Under the pieces are notes generated by a model. That model was not told the origin of the DNA, made no database searches, and worked only from the letters and a program-made list of their open reading frames with translations. Positions 57,285-64,000 of a stretch of 64,000 nt of DNA are shown piece by piece. Within the stretch, counting starts at the first letter, position 1; each line of letters begins with the position of its first letter. The DNA is from JACMJL01 sp963791805 (GTDB taxonomy: Bacteria > Bacillota > Clostridia > Clostridiales > Clostridiaceae): the NCBI GenBank assembly GCA_963791805.1, contig CAWBTU010000004.1:1116001-1180000 (forward strand), written 5' to 3'. Position numbers and translations under genes: made by a program.

Positions 57285-57692
57285 AATTATTCCTCCATAT
57301 TGCCTATGTTCTTCGGTTGAACTTAATTACAGCAATTTTTTATGAAATAGAGGTTCAACTGATACATAAGACGAAATAAAATTCTCCTATAAAATTTATA
57401 GGAGGGTGCTTAAATTACTCAATACTAATTATATAGTATATTATTTATTACTTAAACCATTAATTAATTGTCTTTTCATTTTTTCACATAAATCCTTTTT
57501 CTTGCTACCACATCACTGTCCCCATTAAAAAATTGGCAGCACTATTTATTACTATACCTACTCAAATTTCAAGAAGTCTTTGGAATCAAACTGATTCCAT
57601 CATTAAATGCTTGGTGCGAAAAGATAACTTCTTATCTTTTTAACAAGATAAGAAGTTATAGTATCCATATGGGTTTGAAGGGTTATCCTTAT
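57285..57692. other. Non-coding gap between anti-sigma and trans-sulfuration genes
   Basis: About 400 bp without a gene. It holds a hairpin at 57384-57404 (CTCCTATAAA and TTTATAGGAG arms) followed on the minus strand by an AATTTTATTT tract, so it may be an attenuator or terminator. A GTTGAAC/GTTCAAC inverted pair lies nearer to 57300-57360. Confidence 0.4.
57624..57659 (-). terminator. Hairpin after the anti-sigma gene
   Basis: Perfect 15-bp arms (ATAACTTCTTATCTT and its complement) around a 6-nt loop, about 35 bp after the stop. Confidence 0.7.
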
Positions 57693-59222
57693 TTATTTCA
57701 TTTTAATTACTATTTGCTTATCTTTCATATAAGGAATTTTAAATTTATCAAACACTAAATCATAATTCTCATTGTCTTTCAATTCAAACTCATAATCAAA
57801 GGTATTGATATTATCAATTGCCTTCTTCCAATATTTAGAGGAGTCTGTTTTCCTCATAGAATCAACAATATTGTAAAACTTATCTTTTTTATCCGGACTA
57901 GTAGGGTATTTAAGACCATGTGGGATTACTTCAAAAGGACGTACTGCCCTAGATCCAATAATACCGCCTTTTAAAGTAACATTTATTCGTGTTCTACCAT
58001 CTTTATTATCAATAGAGTTAATAACGATTATCATATTCTCCCCTTCAATATATTCAAATGGAGTTTTAATATCCCTTAAAGAAACAAATTGATCCTTATC
58101 TGGTAGCTTCATTACATCTTCTTCTGTTACATGATCTACAGGTGTAAAAATAAGTTTTTGTGGCAACTTCTCCAATGCCTTATAAGAAGATACTGTTGTT
58201 CCATTACTACTGTTTTGATGTGCTAATGAAAGTTCATTTCCATTCTCATCTCTGATACTCATGTTCATCCCGGTGAAATAAAGCTCATTTTGTACTCTTT
58301 CAAGTGTGTTTAATTTTTCTTTTGCTTCTTTATTGCCTTTATCCTTTTCATACTCACAGGCAGCTGCATATATTTCTTCATTAAGCTTCTTATCTTCTGT
58401 GCTTATCATCTTTATTTCAGTAGGAGTAAAGATAATTTTATTCAAGGTGCACTTATACCCATTCTTTTCTTTCGTATAATTAGTATTAACAATTTTAGAC
58501 TTGCCTTTTATTGCTTTGCTAGAAGTTTTAAAATTAAATTGCCATTTACCTTTTACATAGTCATTGTTTTCAATCAAGTTAATCCCATTTAATGTCCACT
58601 GAATTTTCGCCTTACTGGCTAACTTTAAATTTGAAACATCGAATGTAGTTATAAGCGCAAATTGATGGAGCTTGTCATTTTCTCCTGATATCTTCGTTCT
58701 ATCATTTGATACAATTATATTACTAGAATTTATCAGTATGTTTTTGCCATTAATTTTCAAACTATTATCTCCCATTTGAACTCCACCTTGAAGGTTTTTT
58801 TCACTGGATATTGTATAAATTAACTTTAAACTTGCCTCATCATATATAACTCCTTGTAAATTAACATCAACTCCATTATCTTTTCGAGTAATATTCATTT
58901 TATCTGCAGCTGAAATATAGCTATCATCAAAAGAACATATTTCCTTTAAAGAATCAGAAAGCTGATTTAAAGTCGGTATTTTATCTGCAAGAGTAGGGGT
59001 GCTTTTAATAACAACTGAAATAACTAATATTAGTGAAGCCGCTATAGCAATATTCCTTCTTAACAGATTTTTATGTGCTTTTGAAACAGTTAAATTTTTA
59101 GAATCTTGTCTTATCAATTCATAAGCTTGGTTAAGTTTCTCATCAATTGAACAAGGTATGTCAGATACTTTTTCTTTGGTTATTTTCTTTTTTATGAACT
59201 CATCAAAAAAGCTCTTTTCCAT
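57693..59222 (-). CDS. Membrane anti-sigma factor (DUF4179 type)
   Basis: 509 residues. The cytoplasmic N-terminus (about 1-50) should bind the sigma factor; one membrane segment lies near 54-72 (RNIAIAASLILVISVV); the outside part (about 90-505) is strand rich with VDVNLQGVIYDEASLKLIYT, matching the DUF4179 anti-sigma/regulator family paired with clostridial ECF factors. Its ATG overlaps the sigma stop by 1 nt (TAATG), so the two are co-translated. The external part would sense an envelope signal. Confidence 0.83.
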   Translation of the reverse strand: MEKSFFDEFIKKKITKEKVSDIPCSIDEKLNQAYELIRQDSKNLTVSKAHKNLLRRNIAIAASLILVISVVIKSTPTLADKIPTLNQLSDSLKEICSFDDSYISAADKMNITRKDNGVDVNLQGVIYDEASLKLIYTISSEKNLQGGVQMGDNSLKINGKNILINSSNIIVSNDRTKISGENDKLHQFALITTFDVSNLKLASKAKIQWTLNGINLIENNDYVKGKWQFNFKTSSKAIKGKSKIVNTNYTKEKNGYKCTLNKIIFTPTEIKMISTEDKKLNEEIYAAACEYEKDKGNKEAKEKLNTLERVQNELYFTGMNMSIRDENGNELSLAHQNSSNGTTVSSYKALEKLPQKLIFTPVDHVTEEDVMKLPDKDQFVSLRDIKTPFEYIEGENMIIVINSIDNKDGRTRINVTLKGGIIGSRAVRPFEVIPHGLKYPTSPDKKDKFYNIVDSMRKTDSSKYWKKAIDNINTFDYEFELKDNENYDLVFDKFKIPYMKDKQIVIKMK

Positions 59223-59788
59223 TATTCTTCTCCTCCTTTTAAAGTCTCAAATAACTTCTTTCTTGCTCTTGATAATCTTGATTTTACTGTACCTTCCGAG
59301 ATAGCAAGAGTTTTCGATATCTGTTTTATACTAAAATCTTCATAATAGTAAAGAAGTATGACCTTTCTGAAATTTTCTTCAAGACTCCTTATTGCTTCTA
59401 ATACGGGTTGTTTGTCAAAATTATAGTCATCAACACATATATCCTCTTCAAATATCTGTGCAGAAAAAGCAATCTTCTTTCTAACCCTTAATATGTTATT
59501 ACACTCATTTACCATAATTCTAAGAAGCCATGACTTAAAACTCTCCAGCTTTTCAAGATTTTTTATGCTTTTATATGCTTTCAATATAGTCTCTTGCATT
59601 GCATCTCCTACATCGCTTTGGTTATCTAATAGCACTCTTCCCATTCTATACATATCAACTTTATATAGCTCCATAAGATATATGAAGGCTTCCTTATCTC
59701 CATGCTTTGCTGAATATATGTGGCTTTCTGTACTTTCTAAAGGTTTCAACTTCTCAATAGATGCATCTATGGCCTCATCTGAATTCAT
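59222..59788 (-). CDS. ECF sigma-70 factor
   Basis: 188 residues. Region 2 is FIYLMELYKVDMYRMGRVLL to LKAYKSIKNLEKLESFKSWL, and region 4 is RKVILLYYYEDFSIKQI with SEGTVKSRLSRARKKL. The start at 59788 has AAAGGAG; the TTG two codons before lies between site and ATG. It is followed directly by its presumed anti-sigma. A likely autoregulated ECF promoter lies upstream, at 59823-59848. Confidence 0.93.
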   Translation of the reverse strand: MNSDEAIDASIEKLKPLESTESHIYSAKHGDKEAFIYLMELYKVDMYRMGRVLLDNQSDVGDAMQETILKAYKSIKNLEKLESFKSWLLRIMVNECNNILRVRKKIAFSAQIFEEDICVDDYNFDKQPVLEAIRSLEENFRKVILLYYYEDFSIKQISKTLAISEGTVKSRLSRARKKLFETLKGGEE

Positions 59789-59822
59789 ACTCAAGCTCCT
59801 TTCTTTTCAATTTCATATATAA

Positions 59823-59848
59823 GACGTACTATATCTAATTTAGGTTCC
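59823..59848 (-). promoter_or_regulatory. ECF-type autoregulatory promoter
   Basis: On the minus strand GGAACC (59848-59843) and CGTC (59826-59823) are separated by exactly 16 bp, the classical ECF -35/-10 arrangement seen for SigM/SigX-like factors. It lies 35 bp upstream of the sigma gene start. Confidence 0.65.
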
Positions 59849-59867
59849 AGAAATAAAAAAAGAGAAC

Positions 59868-59908
59868 ATTGAAAAAGTTACTAAAATGCTCATAATAATT
59901 TTTTCAAT
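59868..59908 (-). terminator. Possible terminator of sdpR-sdpI
   Basis: Arms ATTGAAAAA and TTTTTTCAAT; on the minus strand CTCTTTTTTT follows. The stem is AT-rich and moderately convincing. Confidence 0.5.
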
Positions 59909-59943
59909 ATCCCTTATTAGGTTTTTAATAGTAAGAACTTAGC

Positions 59944-60528
59944 TTATTTGAATTTTTTAAATTTGTTATAGAAAAACCATAAAGAGTACAAACCTGGTAT
60001 GAGAATCAAAAGGGCTATACAAATTGGCCCTATTATATTAAATGGAAAGAAGAAAACTAATATAAATTGTAAGATACCTAATGGAAAGGATGTATAACCT
60101 AAAATTCTATGAGCTATCTTCCAAGTTTCTTCATCTCGTACAGTCCAAGGAAGCCTTAATCCTACATTTCTGTTAAAAGGTATTTTAGGTGAAACGTTTC
60201 CAAATATCATGATAAACAATGAAATTACACCAGCACCTAATACTTCATTAGTTTTGGGAGAAAATGAGCTTTTAATTGGGGTTAAAACATAAACTAATAT
60301 TCCTAATATAAGTAAAATAGAAAGTCTATTTAAGTTTCTCATTGTTTTAACTTTAGGATTATCTTTTGATAGATTTGCTATCTGAGGCATTTTTATATCA
60401 AGTATAATAAGAGTTATAATAACTAAAGCTCCTACCATTAAATTCTTTATATTATTGTCTGGCATAAATAAACCTAATACTATTATTAATACAGTAGCCA
60501 CTATAAAAAAAGTTCTGTTAGTTTTCAA
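59944..60528 (-). CDS. sdpI: SdpI-family membrane protein
   Basis: 194 residues with about six hydrophobic segments. The family landmark is the NRNVGLRLPWTVRDEETW segment followed by KIAHRILGYTSFPLGI, as in Bacillus SdpI, the immunity protein against SdpC toxin. It is located directly after sdpR with a gap of about 14 bp. No SdpC-like toxin or SdpAB gene is visible, so the immunity role is only inferred from the family. Confidence 0.88.
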   Translation of the reverse strand: MKTNRTFFIVATVLIIVLGLFMPDNNIKNLMVGALVIITLIILDIKMPQIANLSKDNPKVKTMRNLNRLSILLILGILVYVLTPIKSSFSPKTNEVLGAGVISLFIMIFGNVSPKIPFNRNVGLRLPWTVRDEETWKIAHRILGYTSFPLGILQFILVFFFPFNIIGPICIALLILIPGLYSLWFFYNKFKKFK

Positions 60529-60542
60529 TTAATTACCCTCCT

Positions 60543-60803
60543 TTATTTTTTACTAAAAAAGTTAAGAAAATTACCAAGCACCTCTTGTATCACCGAGGTA
60601 TTAATAGAATAAATTACATATTGACCATTTTTTTCTGAACTTACGAGTTCAGCCTCTCTCAATATATCCAAATGCTTAGATATAGATGGCTTAGACATAC
60701 TAAAATGTTCTGATATTTCCCCTGCACTCATATCTTTTGTAGCTAATAATTGTAGTATAGACCTACGGGTGTCATCACTTAAAGCTTTAAAAGCTTTACT
60801 CAT
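60543..60803 (-). CDS. sdpR: ArsR-family repressor SdpR
   Basis: 86 residues of winged helix: FKALSDDTRRSILQLLATKDM, then recognition helix SKPSISKHLDILREAELV and wing NGQYVIYSI. There are no metal-binding cysteine or histidine clusters, which matches SdpR rather than CadC or ArsR sensors. A palindrome upstream is a likely operator, and sdpI follows, giving the usual autoregulated pair. AAGGAG precedes the ATG. Confidence 0.9.
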   Translation of the reverse strand: MSKAFKALSDDTRRSILQLLATKDMSAGEISEHFSMSKPSISKHLDILREAELVSSEKNGQYVIYSINTSVIQEVLGNFLNFFSKK

Positions 60804-60821
60804 ACAATATCTCCTTTCAAA

Positions 60822-60837
60822 CTAAATATATATTTAG
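60822..60837. promoter_or_regulatory. Palindromic operator candidate for sdpR
   Basis: Perfect 16-bp palindrome CTAAATATATATTTAG, followed by CTAATTAG. It lies between the promoter at 60864-60892 and the sdpR start. Confidence 0.6.
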
Positions 60838-60863
60838 CTAATTAGTTAAATAACTATGCCCTT

Positions 60864-60892
60864 ATTATATATCTTTTTACATCTTAATACAA
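60864..60892 (-). promoter_or_regulatory. sdpR-sdpI promoter
   Basis: TTGTAT (60892-60887) and TATAAT (60869-60864) on the minus strand with a 17-bp spacer. Confidence 0.65.
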
Positions 60893-60974
60893 ATATTCAA
60901 ATACAAATTTAAAATCCTCCTATAGTTAACTACTATAAGAGGATGATTGTTGATTTTAGTCTTGGATAGGAGCA

Positions 60975-61020
60975 GGGCACCCTTCTCTCTTTAGCTGAGC
61001 TTTAGAGTTGAAGGGTGCCC
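60975..61020 (+). repeat. Hairpin repeat copy 8 (type C)
   Basis: Arms GGGCACCCTTC and GAAGGGTGCCC. Two stem positions differ from the consensus, and both changes are matched on the other arm. It lies 3' of the P-type ATPase gene. Confidence 0.87.
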
Positions 61021-61083
61021 CGAGTTTTTTGAGTCAATTTGATTAGTGATAAAAGTTGTTAACCGTCCCCACCCTGTCCATTT

Positions 61084-63201
61084 TTATCCTGCTATTTTAT
61101 AATTTAATGCTCGCATGGAGTTTAGTACTGCGATTAGGGCTACACCTACATCTCCGAATACTGCTTCCCACATTGTTGCGATTCCCATGGCTCCTAATGC
61201 TAAAATTACTGCTTTTACACTTAAACTAAATATTATATTTTGCCATACAATACTATTGGTTTTTTTAGCTATACAAATTGCGTCTGAAATTTTTGATGGT
61301 TCGTCTGTCATTATTACTACATCTGCGGCTTCTATGGCAGCATCTGAACCTATTCCACCCATTGCAATTCCTATATCTGCTCTTGCAAGAACAGGTGCAT
61401 CATTTATTCCGTCTCCAACAAATATTATTTTCTTTTTATCTGGCTTATTTTCTTCTAAATTCTCAAAAATATTTACTTTACCATCTGGTAAAAGCTCGGA
61501 GTGAATTTTATCTATACCAACTAGCTTGCCAACAGCTTCACTAGCTACTTTGTTATCTCCAGTAAGCATTACAATGTTTTTAATTCCCATTGCTTTAAGT
61601 GCTTTAATTGCTGATGCTGAGTCTTCTTTGACTTGATCAGAAATGGTAATAGAGCCAATATATTTTTTATCCACTGCAATATGAACTGTTGTTCCAAGGT
61701 TTTCAGCTTCATAAATACTAATTTCTTTATTTCTCATTAACTTACTATTACCTGCAAGGATTGCTTTTCCTTTTACTGTAACTTCTATACCTAGTCCTGA
61801 AAGCTCCTTAAAATTAGTAACCTCAGCTTTATTTATTTCCTTACCATACTCTTTAATGATAGATATAGCTATAGGGTGATTGGAAAAGCTTTCTGCGTAG
61901 GAAGCATATTCTAAAACTTCTTCTTTTGAAAAAGGCTCTGCTGCATTGATTTGAGTAACTTTAAAAACTCCTTTTGTAAGAGTTCCTGTTTTATCAAAAA
62001 CAACTGTATCAACATTGTTTAAGGCTTCTAAATAATTACTGCCTTTAACAAGTATACCTGATTTTGAAGCAGCTCCAATTCCGCCAAAATATCCTAGTGG
62101 TATAGAAATAACAAGAGCACAAGGGCAAGAAACAACTAAAAATACTAGCGCTCTATATATCCAAGTATCAAAGCTTTCACCTGAAATTAACAAGGGTGGA
62201 ATAAGGGCTAATAATGTAGCTGAAATAACAACTACAGGTGTATAAACTCTTGCAAACTTAGTAATAAAGTTCTCAGTTGGAGCTTTTTTACTTGAAGCGT
62301 TTTGAACTAATTCAAGTATCTTTGCTACAGTAGATTCTCCAAAAGTTTTTGTAACTTTAATTGTTAGAAGTCCATTTCTATTTATTACACCTCCATAAAC
62401 CTCATCCCCAGGTCCTACATTTTTAGGCAAAGATTCTCCTGTAAGTGCAGATGTGTCTAAAGCAGCCTGTCCTTCTGAAACTATTCCATCTAGTGGAATT
62501 TTCTCACCTGGTTTTACCACAATGTAATCTCCAACAACAACAGTCTCTGGTGAAACTCTTTCTATATTTTCTCCTCTTTTAACATTTGCGAAGTCAGGTC
62601 TTATATCCATCAGTTTTTCAATAGATTTTCTTGAGTTTGTAACTGCTAAATGTTGAAACAATTCTCCCACTTGGTAGAAAAGCATTACTGCTACACCTTC
62701 AGGAAATTGTTGAATTGAAAAAGCTCCCAGCGTTGCAATACTCATGAGGAAATTTTCGTCAAACACTTGACCATGAATTATATTTTGTAAGGCTTCGAGA
62801 AGCACGTCATAACCAACAATTAAGAAACTTACTAAAAACAAACTTAATTCAACTGGAAAGGAAAACTTAAATAGAACTCCTACTAAAAATATCAGACCAC
62901 CTATACCAAGTCTTACTAACTTAATTTGAACTTCGTTATCAACTTCAGTTTCCTCTGATTTATCGGCAGCATCTTTTACCTTAACATCTGGTTCAAGTTT
63001 ATTAACTATACTTTCTACTTCACTTATAATTCGTTCTTGATCATTTATATCTTCAAATTCAACAACTAATTTACATGACATAAAGTCTAAAGAAGCCTTT
63101 GAAACATCTTTTATTTTACAAGATTCTCTTTCGATTTTTGCTGCACAATTTGGACAATCCAATCCTTCAAGAATCAGTTCCTTTTTTACTAATGCTTCCA
63201 C
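61084..63201 (-). CDS. cadA: Cd/Zn/Co-type heavy-metal P-type ATPase
   Basis: 705 residues. One N-terminal heavy-metal binding domain (GLDCPNCAAKIERESC), about eight membrane segments, the TGES loop (DTSALTGESLPKN), the CPC ion site (VVSCPCALVISIPLGYF), phosphorylation site DKTGTLT and the hinge GDGINDAPVLARADIG. This pattern matches PIB-2 pumps that export Cd(II), Zn(II), Pb(II) or Co(II). GTG start with AGGAGG site. It carries a consensus promoter and an ArsR-type operator, but no CadC gene is close; the ArsR protein nearby is SdpR-like. Confidence 0.94.
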   Translation of the reverse strand: MEALVKKELILEGLDCPNCAAKIERESCKIKDVSKASLDFMSCKLVVEFEDINDQERIISEVESIVNKLEPDVKVKDAADKSEETEVDNEVQIKLVRLGIGGLIFLVGVLFKFSFPVELSLFLVSFLIVGYDVLLEALQNIIHGQVFDENFLMSIATLGAFSIQQFPEGVAVMLFYQVGELFQHLAVTNSRKSIEKLMDIRPDFANVKRGENIERVSPETVVVGDYIVVKPGEKIPLDGIVSEGQAALDTSALTGESLPKNVGPGDEVYGGVINRNGLLTIKVTKTFGESTVAKILELVQNASSKKAPTENFITKFARVYTPVVVISATLLALIPPLLISGESFDTWIYRALVFLVVSCPCALVISIPLGYFGGIGAASKSGILVKGSNYLEALNNVDTVVFDKTGTLTKGVFKVTQINAAEPFSKEEVLEYASYAESFSNHPIAISIIKEYGKEINKAEVTNFKELSGLGIEVTVKGKAILAGNSKLMRNKEISIYEAENLGTTVHIAVDKKYIGSITISDQVKEDSASAIKALKAMGIKNIVMLTGDNKVASEAVGKLVGIDKIHSELLPDGKVNIFENLEENKPDKKKIIFVGDGINDAPVLARADIGIAMGGIGSDAAIEAADVVIMTDEPSKISDAICIAKKTNSIVWQNIIFSLSVKAVILALGAMGIATMWEAVFGDVGVALIAVLNSMRALNYKIAG

Positions 63202-63226
63202 AAAAACACCTCCTAAAAATATTTAT

Positions 63227-63246
63227 ATATGAACGAGTGCTCATAT
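63227..63246. promoter_or_regulatory. ArsR/CadC-type operator of the metal ATPase
   Basis: Inverted repeat ATATGAAC and GCTCATAT with short centre, matching the 12-2-12 style operators of CadC/CzrA repressors. It lies just downstream of the -10 box, so binding would block transcription. Confidence 0.65.
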
Positions 63247-63258
63247 GTTTATATATTT

Positions 63259-63287
63259 ATTATATTAATATACCACTAATATGTCAA
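63259..63287 (-). promoter_or_regulatory. Consensus sigma-A promoter of cadA
   Basis: TTGACA (63287-63282) and TATAAT (63264-63259) on the minus strand, 17 bp apart; both boxes fit the consensus perfectly. Confidence 0.8.
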
Positions 63288-63342
63288 TATAATACTTTGT
63301 CTAATTGAATATTAATTGCTGATTTTGTCTTACCTATGAGCA

Positions 63343-63387
63343 GGACATCCCTCTAACATTATTGGTGTCCTGGGACTGAGGGTGTCC
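63343..63387 (+). repeat. Hairpin repeat copy 9 (diverged)
   Basis: Arms GGACATCCCTC and GAGGGTGTCC with one bulged base; the loop is diverged. The flanks keep GTCTTACCTATGAGCA and the CGAGTTTTCCTATGCA block. It lies between cadA and pepV. Confidence 0.75.
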
Positions 63388-63507
63388 CGAGTTTTCCTAT
63401 GCACTTTTATATTTAGTATTAAGATTAATTGCTAACTTCGCCATTTTATGATAATAATATAAGGAGAGATTCTAAAGAATAATTAAATTAAATCGGAGGT
63501 AATATAG

Positions 63508-64000
63508 ATGGAATTAAATAAAAAAGTTGATGAATTAAAAGAAGAAATGATTGCAGCAACTCAAAAACTTGTTAGATTAAAAAGTCTTGAGGCAGCAGCT
63601 CTTCCTGGTATGCCTTATGGTAAAGATGTAAATACAGCACTTGAAGCTGCACTTGGAATTTGTAATGAACTTGGCCTAAAAACAGTAAATGTAGATGGTT
63701 ATGTAGGCTATGGTGAAATTGGTGAAGGTGACGACTATGTAGCAATACTCGGTCATGTAGATGTAGTACCTGAAGGTGAAGGTTGGACTTATCCTCCTTA
63801 TGCTGCAGAAATTCATGATGGTAAGATCTTTGGAAGAGGAACTCTTGATGATAAAGGACCTATGATGGCTGCACTTTATGGCCTGAAAGCAGTTTTAAAT
63901 AGTGATCTTAAACTTTCTAAGAAAGTAAGAGTAATTTTTGGAACTAATGAAGAAAGTGGTTGTGGAGAAATAAAACATTATCTTGAAGTAGAAAAACCAC
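63508..64000 (+). CDS. pepV: Dipeptidase PepV (M20 metallopeptidase), 3' end outside window
   Basis: Start ATG at 63508 with CGGAGG site. The visible 164 residues show the M20 zinc region: AILGHVDVVPEGEGW (His ligand and Asp), FGRGTLDDKGPMMAAL (bridging Asp) and FGTNEESGCGE (catalytic and ligand Glu), characteristic of PepV. It cleaves dipeptides in the cytoplasm. The lid domain and C-terminus lie beyond the window. Confidence 0.93.
   Translation, partial: MELNKKVDELKEEMIAATQKLVRLKSLEAAALPGMPYGKDVNTALEAALGICNELGLKTVNVDGYVGYGEIGEGDDYVAILGHVDVVPEGEGWTYPPYAAEIHDGKIFGRGTLDDKGPMMAALYGLKAVLNSDLKLSKKVRVIFGTNEESGCGEIKHYLEVEKP

Noticed and set aside
57285..57420. S-box (SAM) riboswitch or T-box before the trans-sulfuration gene
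   Set aside because: Neither the conserved S-box core nor a T-box AGGGTGG-type sequence is visible; only simple hairpins.

Overview
The window is very AT-rich DNA from a spore-forming, fermentative Firmicute, most likely Clostridium in the broad sense. The evidence is AddAB rather than RecBCD, strong GGAGG-type ribosome binding sites with frequent TTG/GTG starts, a LysM/GH18 spore-cortex type hydrolase, the [FeFe]-hydrogenase maturase HydE, PepV, and an SdpR/SdpI pair. The assignment rests on gene content alone; no rRNA or tRNA gene is visible.

Layout. 1-9990 (minus strand): a surface-polysaccharide operon (CapD/PglF-type dehydratase, initiating sugar transferase, epimerase, four glycosyltransferases, one acyltransferase, one Wzy-like polymerase) driven by a good sigma-A promoter preceded by a perfect 21-bp tandem repeat. 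10190-11660: a decayed stretch with a frameshifted yihY, an octanucleotide array and the remnant of an AbiEi-type antitoxin. 11680-17672: gltB-gltD (ammonia assimilation). 17786-22528: sbcD-sbcC, with sbcD frameshifted. 22686-25466: a PfkB-type sugar-phosphate kinase divergent from ptsI. 25553-36834: a heptad-repeat coiled-coil protein, yhaM, and an operon of an unknown gene, yihY, addB and addA. 36980-43141 (plus strand): a cysteine-desulfurase-like enzyme, a DsrE-like protein, a REP-associated (RAYT) transposase between perfect 26-bp inverted repeats, a divergent cis-prenyltransferase, a Uma2 protein and asnB. 43356-48519: a lipoprotein, a truncated rsgA, and a sensory module (binding lipoprotein, hybrid histidine kinase, HPt). 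48587-57284: a nuclease-like orphan, the GH18 hydrolase, a ferritin-like protein, hydE, dapF, proC, a second heptad-repeat protein, an azoreductase and a trans-sulfuration enzyme. 57693-60803: an ECF sigma/anti-sigma pair and sdpI-sdpR. 61084-64000: a Cd/Zn/Co-type P-type ATPase with promoter and ArsR-type operator, then the start of pepV.

The most unusual signal is a dispersed family of nine intergenic hairpins, all in the same orientation, with a fixed 11-24-11 nt layout (stem, loop, stem) and compensatory base changes in the stem. Two arrays of it, each with an exact 116-bp period, flank yhaM. One copy supplies the last codons of dapF, and two copies bracket a palindrome of about 245 bp. 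I do not recognise this family; it could be a mobile miniature element or a structured RNA/DNA signal. Other accessory signals are the RAYT and its solo repeat, two 1-nt homopolymer frameshifts, and remnants of a toxin-antitoxin gene and of rsgA.
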